Assembly: GCA_023408815.1 (NCBI GenBank)
Contig: JAEYJO010000066.1
Span: 5,010 to 69,009, forward strand
Direction of reading: 5' to 3'
DNA from: Bacillota bacterium
GTDB lineage: Bacteria; Bacillota; Clostridia; Lachnospirales; Lachnospiraceae
Length of the DNA stretch: 64,000 bases
A program made the translations under genes and the position numbers. Below, in pieces: positions 35,070 to 43,820 of the stretch. Under the pieces are notes generated by a model. The model was not told the origin of the DNA. It worked only from the letters and a program-made list of their open reading frames with translations, and ran no database searches. Each line of letters begins with the position of its first letter. The first letter of the stretch is position 1.

Positions 35070-36172
35070 GCGGAACAAAAAAGGCGGAATACCGGTTAAG
35101 GAAAAAAAGAGGACGGTTCTCCATTTTCCTCTTAATTTTCTTGGTGCTGGTAGTTATGACGACGATACAATCTCTTATCTTAGGAGAATATATCGATTAT
35201 ACGGCCATCAGTTTTTCACGGGTCATGTTCATGCACAGCTATTGGGTGTTTGCCGCGACAGTGTTTACGCTGCTTATCAACTACTATAACAAACGATATT
35301 ATGAAAAACCGGTAAAGATTCTGGCGGACGGCACGAAAAAAGTGGCAGGAGGAGATTTCTCCGTATTTTTAAAGCCGCTGCACAGGCCTGACAGACTGGA
35401 TTATGTGGACGTCATGTTTTTGGACTTCAATAAAATGGTTGAGGAGCTGGGAAGCATCGAGACGTTAAAGACAGATTTCGTTTCCAACGTTTCCCACGAG
35501 ATGAAGATACCTATTTCCATCATTAAAAATTATGCGGAAATGCTGCAAAAAGAAAGCTTATCGGAGGAGAAGCGTGCGGAGTATGCGGTTACGATTGAGG
35601 AGGCCGCAACGAGGCTATCGGATCTGGTGAGCAATATATTGAAATTAAACAAACTGGAAAATCAAAGGATTGCGCCGGAAATGGAAATTTATGACGTGTG
35701 CAGGCAGCTTTGTGAGTGTGCTATACGTTTTGAGGATTTGTGGGAAGAGAAGGGAATTGATCTGGAGGTGGATATAGAGGACAGAGCCATGATAAATGCC
35801 GACGCTAACCTTATGGAACTTGTTTGGAACAATCTGCTTTCCAATGCCATCAAGTTCACGGATGCCGGAGGAAGGGTCACGATCTGTCAGGCATCGACAG
35901 AAGACAGCATTACGGTATCCATATCCGATACCGGATGCGGCATGAACCATGAAAGCATGAACCATATTTTCGATAAGTTTTACCAAGGCGACACTTCCCA
36001 TTCCATGGAAGGAAACGGACTGGGACTGGCGTTGGTGCAGAGGGTTCTGCATCTCATGGATGGCGATATCCATGTATTCAGCGAGGAAGGGAAGGGAAGC
36101 ACCTTTACCGTGACTATGCCCGCGGCAGAGGGAGTTGACGGCATGGGGGAAAGGCAGAATAGCTATGAGTGA
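35066..36172 (+). CDS. Sensor histidine kinase
   Basis: 368 aa. Two membrane helices (about 20-38 and 52-76) with a very short external loop, then a HAMP region, VSNVSHEMKIPISIIKNYAEML with the phospho-His, NLLSNAIKFTDAGG, SISDTGCGMN and GNGLGLALVQRVL. The short external loop suggests it senses the membrane itself or partner membrane proteins, such as the 33404 product. It overlaps both neighbours. Confidence 0.93.
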   Translation: MSGTKKAEYRLRKKRGRFSIFLLIFLVLVVMTTIQSLILGEYIDYTAISFSRVMFMHSYWVFAATVFTLLINYYNKRYYEKPVKILADGTKKVAGGDFSVFLKPLHRPDRLDYVDVMFLDFNKMVEELGSIETLKTDFVSNVSHEMKIPISIIKNYAEMLQKESLSEEKRAEYAVTIEEAATRLSDLVSNILKLNKLENQRIAPEMEIYDVCRQLCECAIRFEDLWEEKGIDLEVDIEDRAMINADANLMELVWNNLLSNAIKFTDAGGRVTICQASTEDSITVSISDTGCGMNHESMNHIFDKFYQGDTSHSMEGNGLGLALVQRVLHLMDGDIHVFSEEGKGSTFTVTMPAAEGVDGMGERQNSYE

Positions 36173-36734
36173 GATGGATAAACAGAATAAGGAATTTGTA
36201 GGATATGAATATATGGAGATATCCGCGGATATATCGAAGACCTCCTTCTTAATCGACGGATATGAGAACTTCGGCTGGGAAATCGATAGCAACAGAAGCG
36301 AGAACATTCTTAACGGCAATAGTCATGCCGGTTATCATCCGAACCAGAATAAGGTAACGCTGCATCTGAAGCGGAACCGGAAGATAATGAATAAAATGGA
36401 ACTGACCAGGCTTCAAAGAAACTTCGAGGCCTGCGTCAGTGATATCGAGGAGCTGGAAAGGTCAAAGGGTACTTTGGCGATGATTTTTGCGTTGACGGTA
36501 GGAATTATTGGTACGGCATTTATGGCAGGCGCGGTATTTGCGGTAACAGCACAGCCGCCTAGGATCATCCTCTGTATCCTGCTTGCGGTACCAGCGTTCA
36601 CGGGCTGGCTTCTTCCGGTATTTCTTTACAAGAGACTGGTGGAAAAGCGGTCGAAGGCAGTAAATCCTTTGATTGAAAAAAAGTTTGATGAGATTTATGA
36701 GATCTGTGAAAAGGGAAGTAAGCTGCTGATTTGA
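36165..36734 (+). CDS. Membrane-hairpin protein, paralogue of the 38.1-kb gene
   Basis: 189 aa from ATG 36165 (MSEMDKQNKEFVGYEY), overlapping the kinase end by 8 nt. The C-terminal half has the conserved MELTRLQRNFEACVSDIEEL segment, then two helices (about 103-127 and 132-155) and a charged tail (INPLIEKKFDEIYEICEKG-like). The same domain order recurs in the 38.1-kb gene at clear identity. There is no known family name that I can assign. Being translationally linked to the kinase suggests a role in the signalling pathway or as its output. Confidence 0.78.
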   Translation: MSEMDKQNKEFVGYEYMEISADISKTSFLIDGYENFGWEIDSNRSENILNGNSHAGYHPNQNKVTLHLKRNRKIMNKMELTRLQRNFEACVSDIEELERSKGTLAMIFALTVGIIGTAFMAGAVFAVTAQPPRIILCILLAVPAFTGWLLPVFLYKRLVEKRSKAVNPLIEKKFDEIYEICEKGSKLLI

Positions 36735-36826
36735 GTCTGGAGGAGAAACTTTTGGTCAATAGCTTGAAATAAAAGTAATCGAAACCAAAATAGAATAGCG
36801 AATAAAAGAAGCAAGTACGAGAGAAT

Positions 36827-36880
36827 AGGCCGCTGCAAATAGTATAATTTATGCTATTTGCAGCGGTCTATATATTTTGG
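36827..36880 (+). terminator. Strong terminator after the two-component operon
   Basis: GGCCGCTGCAAATAG and CTATTTGCAGCGG form a long stem around TATAATTTATG, followed by TCTATATATTTT. Confidence 0.8.
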
Positions 36881-36908
36881 TCAAAATAGTTTGCTTTTAA
36901 TAAAACAG

Positions 36909-36928
36909 AAACAATACACAAACAGTAC
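36909..36928 (+). promoter_or_regulatory. Response-regulator box at the 37-kb promoter
   Basis: AAACAATAC and AAACAGTAC are 11 bp apart; the second ends 16 nt before TATAAT (36945-36950), exactly as at 33318-33337. The box takes the place of a -35 element. This strongly suggests that one regulator activates both promoters. Confidence 0.65.
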
Positions 36929-36937
36929 CAAAACATT

Positions 36938-36956
36938 AGGTGCCTATAATGCACCT
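36938..36956 (+). promoter_or_regulatory. Inverted repeat spanning the -10 element
   Basis: AGGTGC and GCACCT flank CTATAAT, the probable -10. The dyad could bind a repressor or be coincidence. Confidence 0.35.
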
Positions 36957-37007
36957 ATAAAGCAAAAAAACATGATAAACAAAAATTTATAAACAAGGAG
37001 AAATAAG

Positions 37008-38057
37008 ATGAATAAGAAAATTTACTTAGTGACAGGCGCAGCAGGGCTGTTAGGAAGCAATATTACAAAGCAGCAGCTGGAGAAGGGAGAAAAGGTTAGG
37101 GCGTTCGTGCTGAAAGGCGACCCGGCGGCAAAGCATATACCCAAGGGTGTGGAAATCGTATACGGCGATGTGACGGATATGGAGTCCCTTAAGGTCTTTT
37201 TCAATGTGGAGGAGGGAAAGGATATCATTGTCATCCACAGCGCCAGTATTGTGACCGTGGCGGACGGTTATAGCGAGAAGGTTTATCAGGTCAACGTGAA
37301 CGGGACCAGGAACATCTTGAATATGTGTGTGAAAAACAAGGTGAAGAAGTTAGTGTATATCAGCTCCACCAGCGCCATTCCGGAGCTGCCGCAAGGCAGG
37401 ACCATTTCGGAGGTAAGCAGTTTTTCACCGGATAAAGTCATCGGATTCTATGGTAAGACGAAGGCAGAGGCAACGCAGTCCGTACTGGATGCCGTAAAGA
37501 AATACGATCTGGATGCCTCCATAGTATTTCCCAGCGGTATCTGCGGGCCTAACGATTTTGCAAACGGACCGGTAAGTTCGTTCATTATAGAATATGTAAG
37601 CGGTAAGATGCCCGCGGGTATCGAAGGTTATTTTAATTCCGTGGATGTGAGGGATCTGGCTGAGGGCTGTATTGCCTGCACCGAAAAAGGCAGAAAGGGA
37701 GAGGGTTATATTATGGCAAACCAGTTAGTGACCATAAGGGAAATGTTCAACCTGTTATCCGGCATTACAGGCTGTAAAAATGTAAAAACTATCATACCTA
37801 TCAAAGCGGCGAAGTTATTGGGTAAGGTTGGGGATTTTATGGCAAAGGCAAAAGGAAAGCCCGGAAAGCTGACTTCCTTTGCCGTGTATAATCTGGCACG
37901 CAACAATGATTTCTCCTATGAAAAGGCAGAGAAGGAGCTGGGTTATAAGGTGCGTCCTTTTAAGGAGACAATAAAGGATGAGCTGCTGTGGATGAAGAGT
38001 GAGGGCTTGTTAAGCTGGGGCGGTGGCGCACAAGGCTATGCAAAGCAGCCTGTTTAA
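37008..38057 (+). CDS. NAD-dependent epimerase/dehydratase (extended SDR)
   Basis: 349 aa. The N-terminal VTGAAGLLGSNITKQQL binds NAD(P), with YGDVTDMESL, then YISSTSAIPE, and the active-site FYGKTKAEATQ (Tyr-x3-Lys) near residue 160. The overall look is dihydroflavonol-reductase/3-beta-hydroxysteroid-dehydrogenase-like. It is the first gene of the second regulated unit with the shared regulator box. The substrate is unknown. Confidence 0.9.
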   Translation: MNKKIYLVTGAAGLLGSNITKQQLEKGEKVRAFVLKGDPAAKHIPKGVEIVYGDVTDMESLKVFFNVEEGKDIIVIHSASIVTVADGYSEKVYQVNVNGTRNILNMCVKNKVKKLVYISSTSAIPELPQGRTISEVSSFSPDKVIGFYGKTKAEATQSVLDAVKKYDLDASIVFPSGICGPNDFANGPVSSFIIEYVSGKMPAGIEGYFNSVDVRDLAEGCIACTEKGRKGEGYIMANQLVTIREMFNLLSGITGCKNVKTIIPIKAAKLLGKVGDFMAKAKGKPGKLTSFAVYNLARNNDFSYEKAEKELGYKVRPFKETIKDELLWMKSEGLLSWGGGAQGYAKQPV

Positions 38058-38094
38058 TTTGAATAAAGTAAGTTTATTGGAAAGGAGAATGACT

Positions 38095-38124
38095 ATGAGT
38101 GAAGAAGGAATGAAGAAGGAATGA
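38095..38124 (+). other. Nine-codon leader ORF created by an 11-bp tandem duplication
   Basis: ATG 38095 with AAAGGAG upstream reads MSEEGMKKE and stops. The unit ATGAAGAAGGA occurs twice (38110-38120 and 38121-38131). Removing one copy would join the ORF in frame to the downstream gene as MSEEGMKKDFVGFEY, which parallels the start of the paralogue (MSEMDKQNKEFVGYEY). The TGA overlaps the ATG of the downstream frame (ATGA at 38121-38124). Confidence 0.8.
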
Positions 38125-38636
38125 AGAAGGATTTTGTTGGGTTTGAGTATCGTGAAGTGAAGGTAAAGAAGAAAATGATGAATTTATATGAAGATCATTA
38201 TACGTGCTTTGGATGGATAGAAGAGGGAATCAGCGAGCCTATCGATAAAGTGGATTACATTATCCTGAAATTCAAGAGAGACAGAAAGATTCGTAATAAG
38301 GCTGAACTGACGCGACTTCAGAGACAGTTTGAGGCTTGTGCCAACGATATTGCGGCATTGGAGCAGTCGAAAGGGATAAAGGCTTCTGCGGCGGCGTATG
38401 TAATAGGTGTGATAGGAACGGCTTTTATGGCGGGTTCAGTGTTTGCGGTGACAGGAGGAAAGGTACCTTTGAGTATTCTCTTAGCGGTTCCGGCATTTTG
38501 GGGCTGGGTAGTTTCTTATCCGGTGTTCCGGGAGATAAAGAGTAAGAAGACAGAGGAAGTAACACCCTTAATCGACAGAAAATACGATGAGCTTTATACC
38601 GTGTGCGAAAAAGCGAGTACATTAATTTATCAATAA
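38121..38636 (+). CDS. Membrane-hairpin protein paralogous to the 36.2-kb gene, start region altered
   Basis: 171 aa with FVGFEYREV, AELTRLQRQFEACANDI, two membrane helices (about 85-105 and 110-130) and the PLIDRKYDELYTVCEK tail. The match to 36165-36734 covers nearly the whole length. Normal initiation at 38095 is now out of frame because of the 11-bp duplication, so expression probably depends on reinitiation at the overlapping ATGA, with a weak GAAGGA ribosome site. Function unknown. Confidence 0.75.
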   Translation: MKKDFVGFEYREVKVKKKMMNLYEDHYTCFGWIEEGISEPIDKVDYIILKFKRDRKIRNKAELTRLQRQFEACANDIAALEQSKGIKASAAAYVIGVIGTAFMAGSVFAVTGGKVPLSILLAVPAFWGWVVSYPVFREIKSKKTEEVTPLIDRKYDELYTVCEKASTLIYQ

Positions 38637-38667
38637 AAAATAAAACAACTTGGAAGGAGAATTCGTT

Positions 38668-38865
38668 ATGAGTGAATACAGATTAAAAGTCGGAAAGACA
38701 GCTGAGAATGTTACAAAAACTTACCAAAAGGTAGAAGATGCGTTTGTCGGCGGCTACAAAAAAATTGAGAATACCGTAGTCGGCGGCTACAAAAAGGTAG
38801 AAGAAAAATTTGTAGATACTTTTTTAGAAGAAGTGGAAGACGCAGAAAATACAGAAGAACAGTAA
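38668..38865 (+). CDS. Small charged protein with tandem repeats
   Basis: 65 aa starting MSEYRLKVGKTAENVTKTYQ. It contains two near-identical repeats VGGYKKIEN and VGGYKKVEE (about residues 27-47) and an acidic C-terminus. It is predicted helical and amphipathic, without a signal peptide. GGAGAATTCGTT lies upstream of ATG 38668. It may be a cytoplasmic or membrane-surface helper of the neighbouring membrane proteins. No recognised family. Confidence 0.72.
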   Translation: MSEYRLKVGKTAENVTKTYQKVEDAFVGGYKKIENTVVGGYKKVEEKFVDTFLEEVEDAENTEEQ

Positions 38866-38905
38866 AAATGAATGAGTAAACAAAAGAAAGATGAGGACTA
38901 AAGAT

Positions 38906-40312
38906 ATGGCAATTATTGAAAATATGGAAGTATTTGCGGTGAAGAAGGCACTGGCCTATATGGATAAGGACCCGGAGACCAACCTGCCTAAGCTTCTTGA
39001 CTGGTTCGATAAATTCGATGTAAAAAATACGCTCGAAAAGGAAAGGAATGCGGTTCGTCAGGTTGTGGAGGATAAGGACGGTAACTGGTATCGATTGATC
39101 ATGAGTCTGTGGAATGATATTGACAGTGGTGTCAGAAACCGATTGTTTGAGAATTTTATTATGAATGGCTGCCTGCTGGGATATCAGAGACAGAAGGAAA
39201 ATAAGAGAAAATATAACTGCAATGTACCGTGGGCAATTCTGATGGACCCTACCAGTGCCTGCAATCTTCACTGTACAGGCTGCTGGGCGGCAGAGTATGG
39301 CAATCATATGAATCTCACTTATGAAGAAATGGATGGCATCGTGACGCAGGGTGTAGCGCTTGGAACATATGTTTATCTATTTACCGGAGGAGAGCCTATG
39401 GTCCGCAGGAAGGATATCATCCGTCTGTGCGAAGACCATCCGGACTGCGTTTTTTCCACCTTTACCAATGGAACTCTGATCGATGAGGCTTTCGCCGATG
39501 AGATGCTCCGGGTGAAGAACTTCATTCCGGCAATCAGCATCGAGGGCTTCCAGCAGGCTACCGATTCCAGGCGCGGAGAGGGAACCTATGAGAAGATTAT
39601 AAGTGCTATGAATATTTTAAAAGAAAAGAAGCTGCCCTTTGGAATCTCCTGCTGCTATACAAGCGCCAATGCGGAGGTAATCGGCAGTGAGGAATATTTC
39701 GACAAGATGGTGGATTTGGGGGCAAAATTCGCATGGTTCTTCACTTATATGCCGGTAGGTAAGGGCGCGGTGAAGGAATTGATGGCGACGGCAGAACAAA
39801 GGGAAATGATGTATCACAAGATTCGCGAATATAGAAGTACCAAGCCCCTGTTTACCGTAGATTTCTGGAACGATGGGGAATATGTGGGCGGCTGCATCGC
39901 GGGAGGCCGCTGCTATTTACATATCAATGCGAACGGGGATATCGAGCCATGCGCATTTATACACTATTCAGATTCCAATATCAGAGAAAAAACCTTGCTG
40001 GAGGCTTATCAGTCGCCTCTCTTTATGGGCTATCACGATAATCAGCCTTGGAATGACAACATGTTAAGGCCCTGCCCTGTGCTGGACAATCCGGGAAGAC
40101 TGACAGATATCGTGGAAAAGAGCGGGGCCAGGAGTACGGATTATCAGAACCTGGAATCCGCTGAAGAATTCTCTGACAAATGCGTAGAGATAGCCGAAAA
40201 GTGGGCACCTGTCGCGGACAGGCTGTGGAAAGAGTCCAGGAAAGCGGAGGAAAGGAAGCTGGAAGAGCAGGGAGGCTGTGGTTCCTGCCGCCGTTGTTCA
40301 GGATATCAATAA
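38906..40312 (+). CDS. Radical SAM protein with N-terminal helical domain and Cys-rich tail
   Basis: 468 aa. The first ~105 residues are helical with no cluster motif. The radical SAM motif is Cys119-x3-Cys123-x2-Cys126 (TSACNLHCTGCWAAEYG), followed by FTGGEPMVRRKDI, then CYLHINANGDIEPCAF as the auxiliary-cluster region, and a C-terminal GGCGSCRRCSGYQ. ATG 38906 was preferred over 38891 because GAGGA lies 8 nt upstream. It sits after the repeat protein in the regulator-controlled unit. The substrate is unknown; it resembles enzymes that modify lipids or peptides more than a RiPP maturase, but this is a weak inference. Confidence 0.85.
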   Translation: MAIIENMEVFAVKKALAYMDKDPETNLPKLLDWFDKFDVKNTLEKERNAVRQVVEDKDGNWYRLIMSLWNDIDSGVRNRLFENFIMNGCLLGYQRQKENKRKYNCNVPWAILMDPTSACNLHCTGCWAAEYGNHMNLTYEEMDGIVTQGVALGTYVYLFTGGEPMVRRKDIIRLCEDHPDCVFSTFTNGTLIDEAFADEMLRVKNFIPAISIEGFQQATDSRRGEGTYEKIISAMNILKEKKLPFGISCCYTSANAEVIGSEEYFDKMVDLGAKFAWFFTYMPVGKGAVKELMATAEQREMMYHKIREYRSTKPLFTVDFWNDGEYVGGCIAGGRCYLHINANGDIEPCAFIHYSDSNIREKTLLEAYQSPLFMGYHDNQPWNDNMLRPCPVLDNPGRLTDIVEKSGARSTDYQNLESAEEFSDKCVEIAEKWAPVADRLWKESRKAEERKLEEQGGCGSCRRCSGYQ

Positions 40313-40349
40313 GTAGAATTGTATTATGGAATAAGAAAGAATAAAACGG

Positions 40350-40752
40350 GTGGATATGTTGCAAAGCGGAACCGGCAACTTAGGAACAACCAACGCTTTC
40401 ATCCACTTCGGCAAGGGTTGGGGGCTGTTTGTTCTGGCATTCGATATGGGGAAGGCGATTACGGCTGTGAAACTATGTGAGTGGCTGTTTCCCGGGATGA
40501 TTCTCACGGGTATCGCTGCCGGCTGCTTTGCGGTCATTGGACATATGTTTCCAGTTTATACGAACTTCCGCAGCGGTGTTTTTTCCTATTATTATGACGT
40601 TTCAGTTTCGGCTCGTCGAAGTATTCGTGCTGCTGGCCGCCTGCAGCGGGTGCATGATTTACAAGCATATGGATAACATTAGCAAAATCAAAGAAGGCAA
40701 AGAGGTGCCAATTAGGGTTTTTCTGAAAAAATATATTTTTAAGAGAGGATAG
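40350..40752 (+). pseudogene. Broken plsY-like acyltransferase gene
   Basis: GTGNLGTTNAFIHFGKGWG and FAVIGHMFPVYTNFRSG match the N-terminal and middle signatures of glycerol-3-phosphate acyltransferase PlsY. In another frame, from about 40570, AAVFFPIIMT and MIYKHMDNISKIKEGKE match the C-terminal end of the same family. The first membrane helix and roughly 70 residues between the two parts are missing, and the two pieces are in different frames. The gene is therefore a remnant, in line with the frameshifted neighbour at 41272. Confidence 0.78.
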
Positions 40753-40756
40753 AGGC

Positions 40757-41263
40757 TTGGAACAAGAAAAAAAGAAGGTGATTTCCATACTGTTTACCAG
40801 ATATTATAACACTTTTTCGAACTTTATCTATTGGGTCGGCGGAAGAGAATATACTCATACATCGGTTGCACTGGATGCCGAAAGTGAGTATTATTACAGC
40901 TTCAATATGAAGGGATTTAACAGGGAGTACCCAAGAAAACATAAGAGGAGAAACGGGGAGAGCGTATGCTATTTACTGGAAATCACTGTATCGGATTATG
41001 AAAAAATAGCAAAGATGATAGAGGATATGGAGAGAACAAAAGATGTTTGGACATATAGCAGAATCGGTGTATTTTTATGTCTGCTGCATATTCCTCACAA
41101 GATAAAAGGGAAGTATTTCTGTTCTCAGTTTATTGCGGAACTATTGCAGTTAACCGATTCGGTCAATCTACAAAAGAAAGCATCTCTATATTTACCGAAC
41201 CAGCTTCCTTATGAATTGGCCCGGTTGAATTGTCTGAAGGATACGATTTACAATCCGATATAA
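40757..41263 (+). CDS. NlpC/P60-like (permuted papain-type) putative hydrolase
   Basis: 168 aa from TTG 40757, with GAGGAT upstream and no earlier in-frame ATG. The pair YTHTSVALD (His) and GKYFCSQFIAELL (Cys) resembles the permuted NlpC/P60 (YiiX-like) hydrolases, in which the His precedes the Cys. It has no signal peptide, so it is cytoplasmic. Substrate unknown; members of this superfamily act on peptides or lipids. Confidence 0.65.
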   Translation: MEQEKKKVISILFTRYYNTFSNFIYWVGGREYTHTSVALDAESEYYYSFNMKGFNREYPRKHKRRNGESVCYLLEITVSDYEKIAKMIEDMERTKDVWTYSRIGVFLCLLHIPHKIKGKYFCSQFIAELLQLTDSVNLQKKASLYLPNQLPYELARLNCLKDTIYNPI

Positions 41264-41271
41264 ATAAGGAA

Positions 41272-42353
41272 ATGGACGAACGAATGGAAAAAAAGAAAAA
41301 GTTTATTATAGATGTTATATTTTATCTGCTGATAGCGGGGGCTATATGGATGGCGGGGCGCTATCTTCTGCCGGTGCTGGCACCGTTTATTCTGGCATTT
41401 TTGATAGCGGGTATCATACAGATACCGGTAAGAAGAATGGCTGGAGACTCCAATAGGAAGAAAAGGTTTTTGTCCATTTTTTTACGGTTCTTTTATATGG
41501 AGCGCTTTTCTTTTTCACACTTGGTATGGGAACAAAGCTTATAACTGCGGCGGGGAATCTGATGATTTCATTTCCGGATATATATCAAAGCAGTATTTCC
41601 CCCTTTCTGAACGAACTGGCGGACAAGCTTGAGATGACTGCAGCCTCGCAGAATGCGGAGACTGCGGAAAAGATTGATGGATTTTTCCGGGAGATATCAC
41701 AGAATTTGGGACAATATATTTCTAATTTATCCATGAGTGCAGTGAAAGTGCTTTCAGCGGGAGCATCGGGGATTCCGGGCTTTATTGTAAGACTTGTAAT
41801 AACGGTGGTTTCCACCTTTTTCATGGCAGCGGATTTCGATAAGATTATAGGATTTGCCAGGAGGTTCTTGCCGGAGAGCAAGGAAGATGATGTTCGTAAG
41901 ATGATAGAATATATAAAAAATATTGTAGGGATTTATTTGAAATCATATATACTGTTATTTTTGCTGACTTTTGTGGAGTTAAGCGTTGGACTTTTAATTT
42001 TAAGAATCCCTTATGCGATTCTGGTAGCTCTGGCTGTCGCCATCTTCGACATACTTCCGGTACTTGGAACTGGCGGAATCCTGCTTCCGTGGGCGGTAAT
42101 TATGGCTGTTCTGGGAGATATACCGATGTCAGTGGGGATTCTTGTTCTGTATATCGTGGTCACAGCTGTCAGAAATATGGTGGAGCCAAGGATAGTGGGA
42201 AAACAGATAGGACTTCATCCGCTTGCAGCATTGATTGCCATGTTTATTGGATTGAAGCTTTTTGGAATCGCAGGGATGATATGTCTGCCGGTGGGATTGG
42301 CGGTGTTGATGAATCTGGAGAGGAATGGGAAGGATGTAAGTCCAGGCGTTTGA
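41272..42353 (+). pseudogene. AI-2E-family transporter (YtvI/PerM-like) with a frameshift
   Basis: The two frames together give a ~360-aa AI-2E permease: MDERMEKKKKFIIDVIFYLL through RKKRFLSIF in the first frame, and MGTKLITAAGN to the end (PRIVGKQIGLHPLAALIAMF, typical) in the second. The break lies in a run of seven T at 41477-41483; eight T would restore IFFTVLLYGALFFFTLGMG as one frame. It may be a true mutation, a phase-variable tract or a sequencing error. The second half is otherwise intact. Confidence 0.85.
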
Positions 42354-42429
42354 CATTTATATTTCTTTCCGTTAATATTTTACCATATTGGTGAAACTGA
42401 GGCTTCAGGAGAAGCAGAGGGGAGAGACA

Positions 42430-43059
42430 ATGAATCCATGGGAAGAAATCGATTTAAAGGATTATGAAAAGCATATGAGCCTTGCATCCGTCAAACAGCT
42501 TCAAGCGCTGAACGAGATGATGAAGGCTCAGTTTTACCGTTACGAAGTGTCTGACATAATGATATTAGGGATTGCCGGAGGCAATGGCCTGGAACATATA
42601 GACGTACAGAGAATCCGGCGGATATACGGTGTCGACATCAACAAGGAATATTTAACGGAGTGCCTGCACCGTTACCCTGTTCTTTCTCATATTTTTTCGC
42701 CTTTATGCGTCGATTTGCTATCGGACGACATAAGGCTTCCTCACTGTGACTTAATTGTTGCGAATCTGCTGATAGAATATATTGGCTACGATAGATTTCT
42801 TCATGTGGCAGCGGAGGCGGCTGCGCCTTATGTATCATGCGTTATTCAGGTAAACGCGGACGAGGGGTTCGTTTCCGATTCTCCTTATCTGCATTCTTTT
42901 GATGGCATAGCCAGAGTACATCATGAAATAGAGGAGGAGAGACTTACTGCCGCCATGCAATCCATAGGCTACGGCAGAATTTATTTAGGCGAATATCTGC
43001 TTCCGAATGGAAAAAAGCTGGTATGTGCAGATTACGGACTTATAGGAAGGAGCGAATGA
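42430..43059 (+). CDS. Class I SAM-dependent methyltransferase
   Basis: 209 aa from MNPWEEIDLKDYEKHM; ATG 42430 follows GGGGAGAGAC. Motif I is ILGIAGGNGLEHI near residue 45, followed by YGVDINKEYL, and DLIVANLLIEYIG is the post-II region. The substrate is unknown. It ends 28 nt inside the 3' end of the convergent hydrolase. Confidence 0.78.
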   Translation: MNPWEEIDLKDYEKHMSLASVKQLQALNEMMKAQFYRYEVSDIMILGIAGGNGLEHIDVQRIRRIYGVDINKEYLTECLHRYPVLSHIFSPLCVDLLSDDIRLPHCDLIVANLLIEYIGYDRFLHVAAEAAAPYVSCVIQVNADEGFVSDSPYLHSFDGIARVHHEIEEERLTAAMQSIGYGRIYLGEYLLPNGKKLVCADYGLIGRSE

Positions 43060-43820
43060 ATCGCTTGATTTATCATTGCGTTATGCTCAGCCTTGCCGCC
43101 ATCTTTGTCGGGAATTTCAATAAATGTGGAGCAGGGGATATATGTGTGCAGGTATTCCCCGTATTCATAAGGATGGCATAAATCGTTTCTGTTCGCCAAT
43201 ATGGTGACCGGCATATGCAGCATAGTGAGGTCTGTGAGAGAGGCTACCGGAGCCTTATCCGGAAGAATCACGTATTTCTGCCAGTTCTTTACGGAGGCGG
43301 GCTCGAAAAAGGGGGAAAGGAAGGCCTGCTTTGTATAAGAAGAGCACTCCTTCACGATGTTCCAGCCCTCTGTTTGATAAAAGGCTTCCGGGCCTCCGCT
43401 TTTTAGTGACATCCCTAAGTCGCGGTAAGCTGTTCTTACCTCTTCGGACATAGGCTTGTCCGTCCAGGCGTTTCGAATCAGAAGCAGTCCCCTAATGCGG
43501 TCAGGATATCGGGAGGCGGCATTCAGGCTGACAGCAGCGCCCATAGAGATGCCGGCAAGATAAGCTTTTTCGATATGCAGATTATCTAGCAGCGAGACAG
43601 CGTCATCACCCAGACGATTGAAATCCAAGTGTTCCCAGTTCGCATCGCTTTCACCGTGCCCTTGCTGGTCCATGGCGATTAACTGTATGTTCTGTGACGG
43701 TTGATAGACAGAATGAATCTGCTTGGTGCTTCCTCCCATTCCGTGAAGGAACAGAAGCGGAATTCCTGTTCCTGACACTTCGTATTCCAGCTTTAAACCT
43801 TGGTGTATGAATTCACGCAT
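43032..43820 (-). CDS. Alpha/beta hydrolase
   Basis: 262 aa. It has LLFLHGMGGSTKQ (oxyanion loop), MDQQGHGESD, the nucleophile elbow GISMGAAV and the C-terminal GGKAEHNAMI for the catalytic His. It overlaps the isomerase gene by 8 nt, which places it at the end of the Gfo/Idh operon. It may open a lactone or ester produced there (inference). Confidence 0.88.
   Translation of the reverse strand: MREFIHQGLKLEYEVSGTGIPLLFLHGMGGSTKQIHSVYQPSQNIQLIAMDQQGHGESDANWEHLDFNRLGDDAVSLLDNLHIEKAYLAGISMGAAVSLNAASRYPDRIRGLLLIRNAWTDKPMSEEVRTAYRDLGMSLKSGGPEAFYQTEGWNIVKECSSYTKQAFLSPFFEPASVKNWQKYVILPDKAPVASLTDLTMLHMPVTILANRNDLCHPYEYGEYLHTYIPCSTFIEIPDKDGGKAEHNAMINQAIHSLLPISP

Noticed and set aside
38891..38905. 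ATG 38891 as start of the radical SAM gene
   Set aside because: Its spacing to a ribosome site is poor, whereas ATG 38906 has GAGGA at 8 nt.
40528..40752. 74-aa frame as a separate small membrane protein
   Set aside because: It matches the C-terminal end of PlsY and was merged into the plsY remnant.
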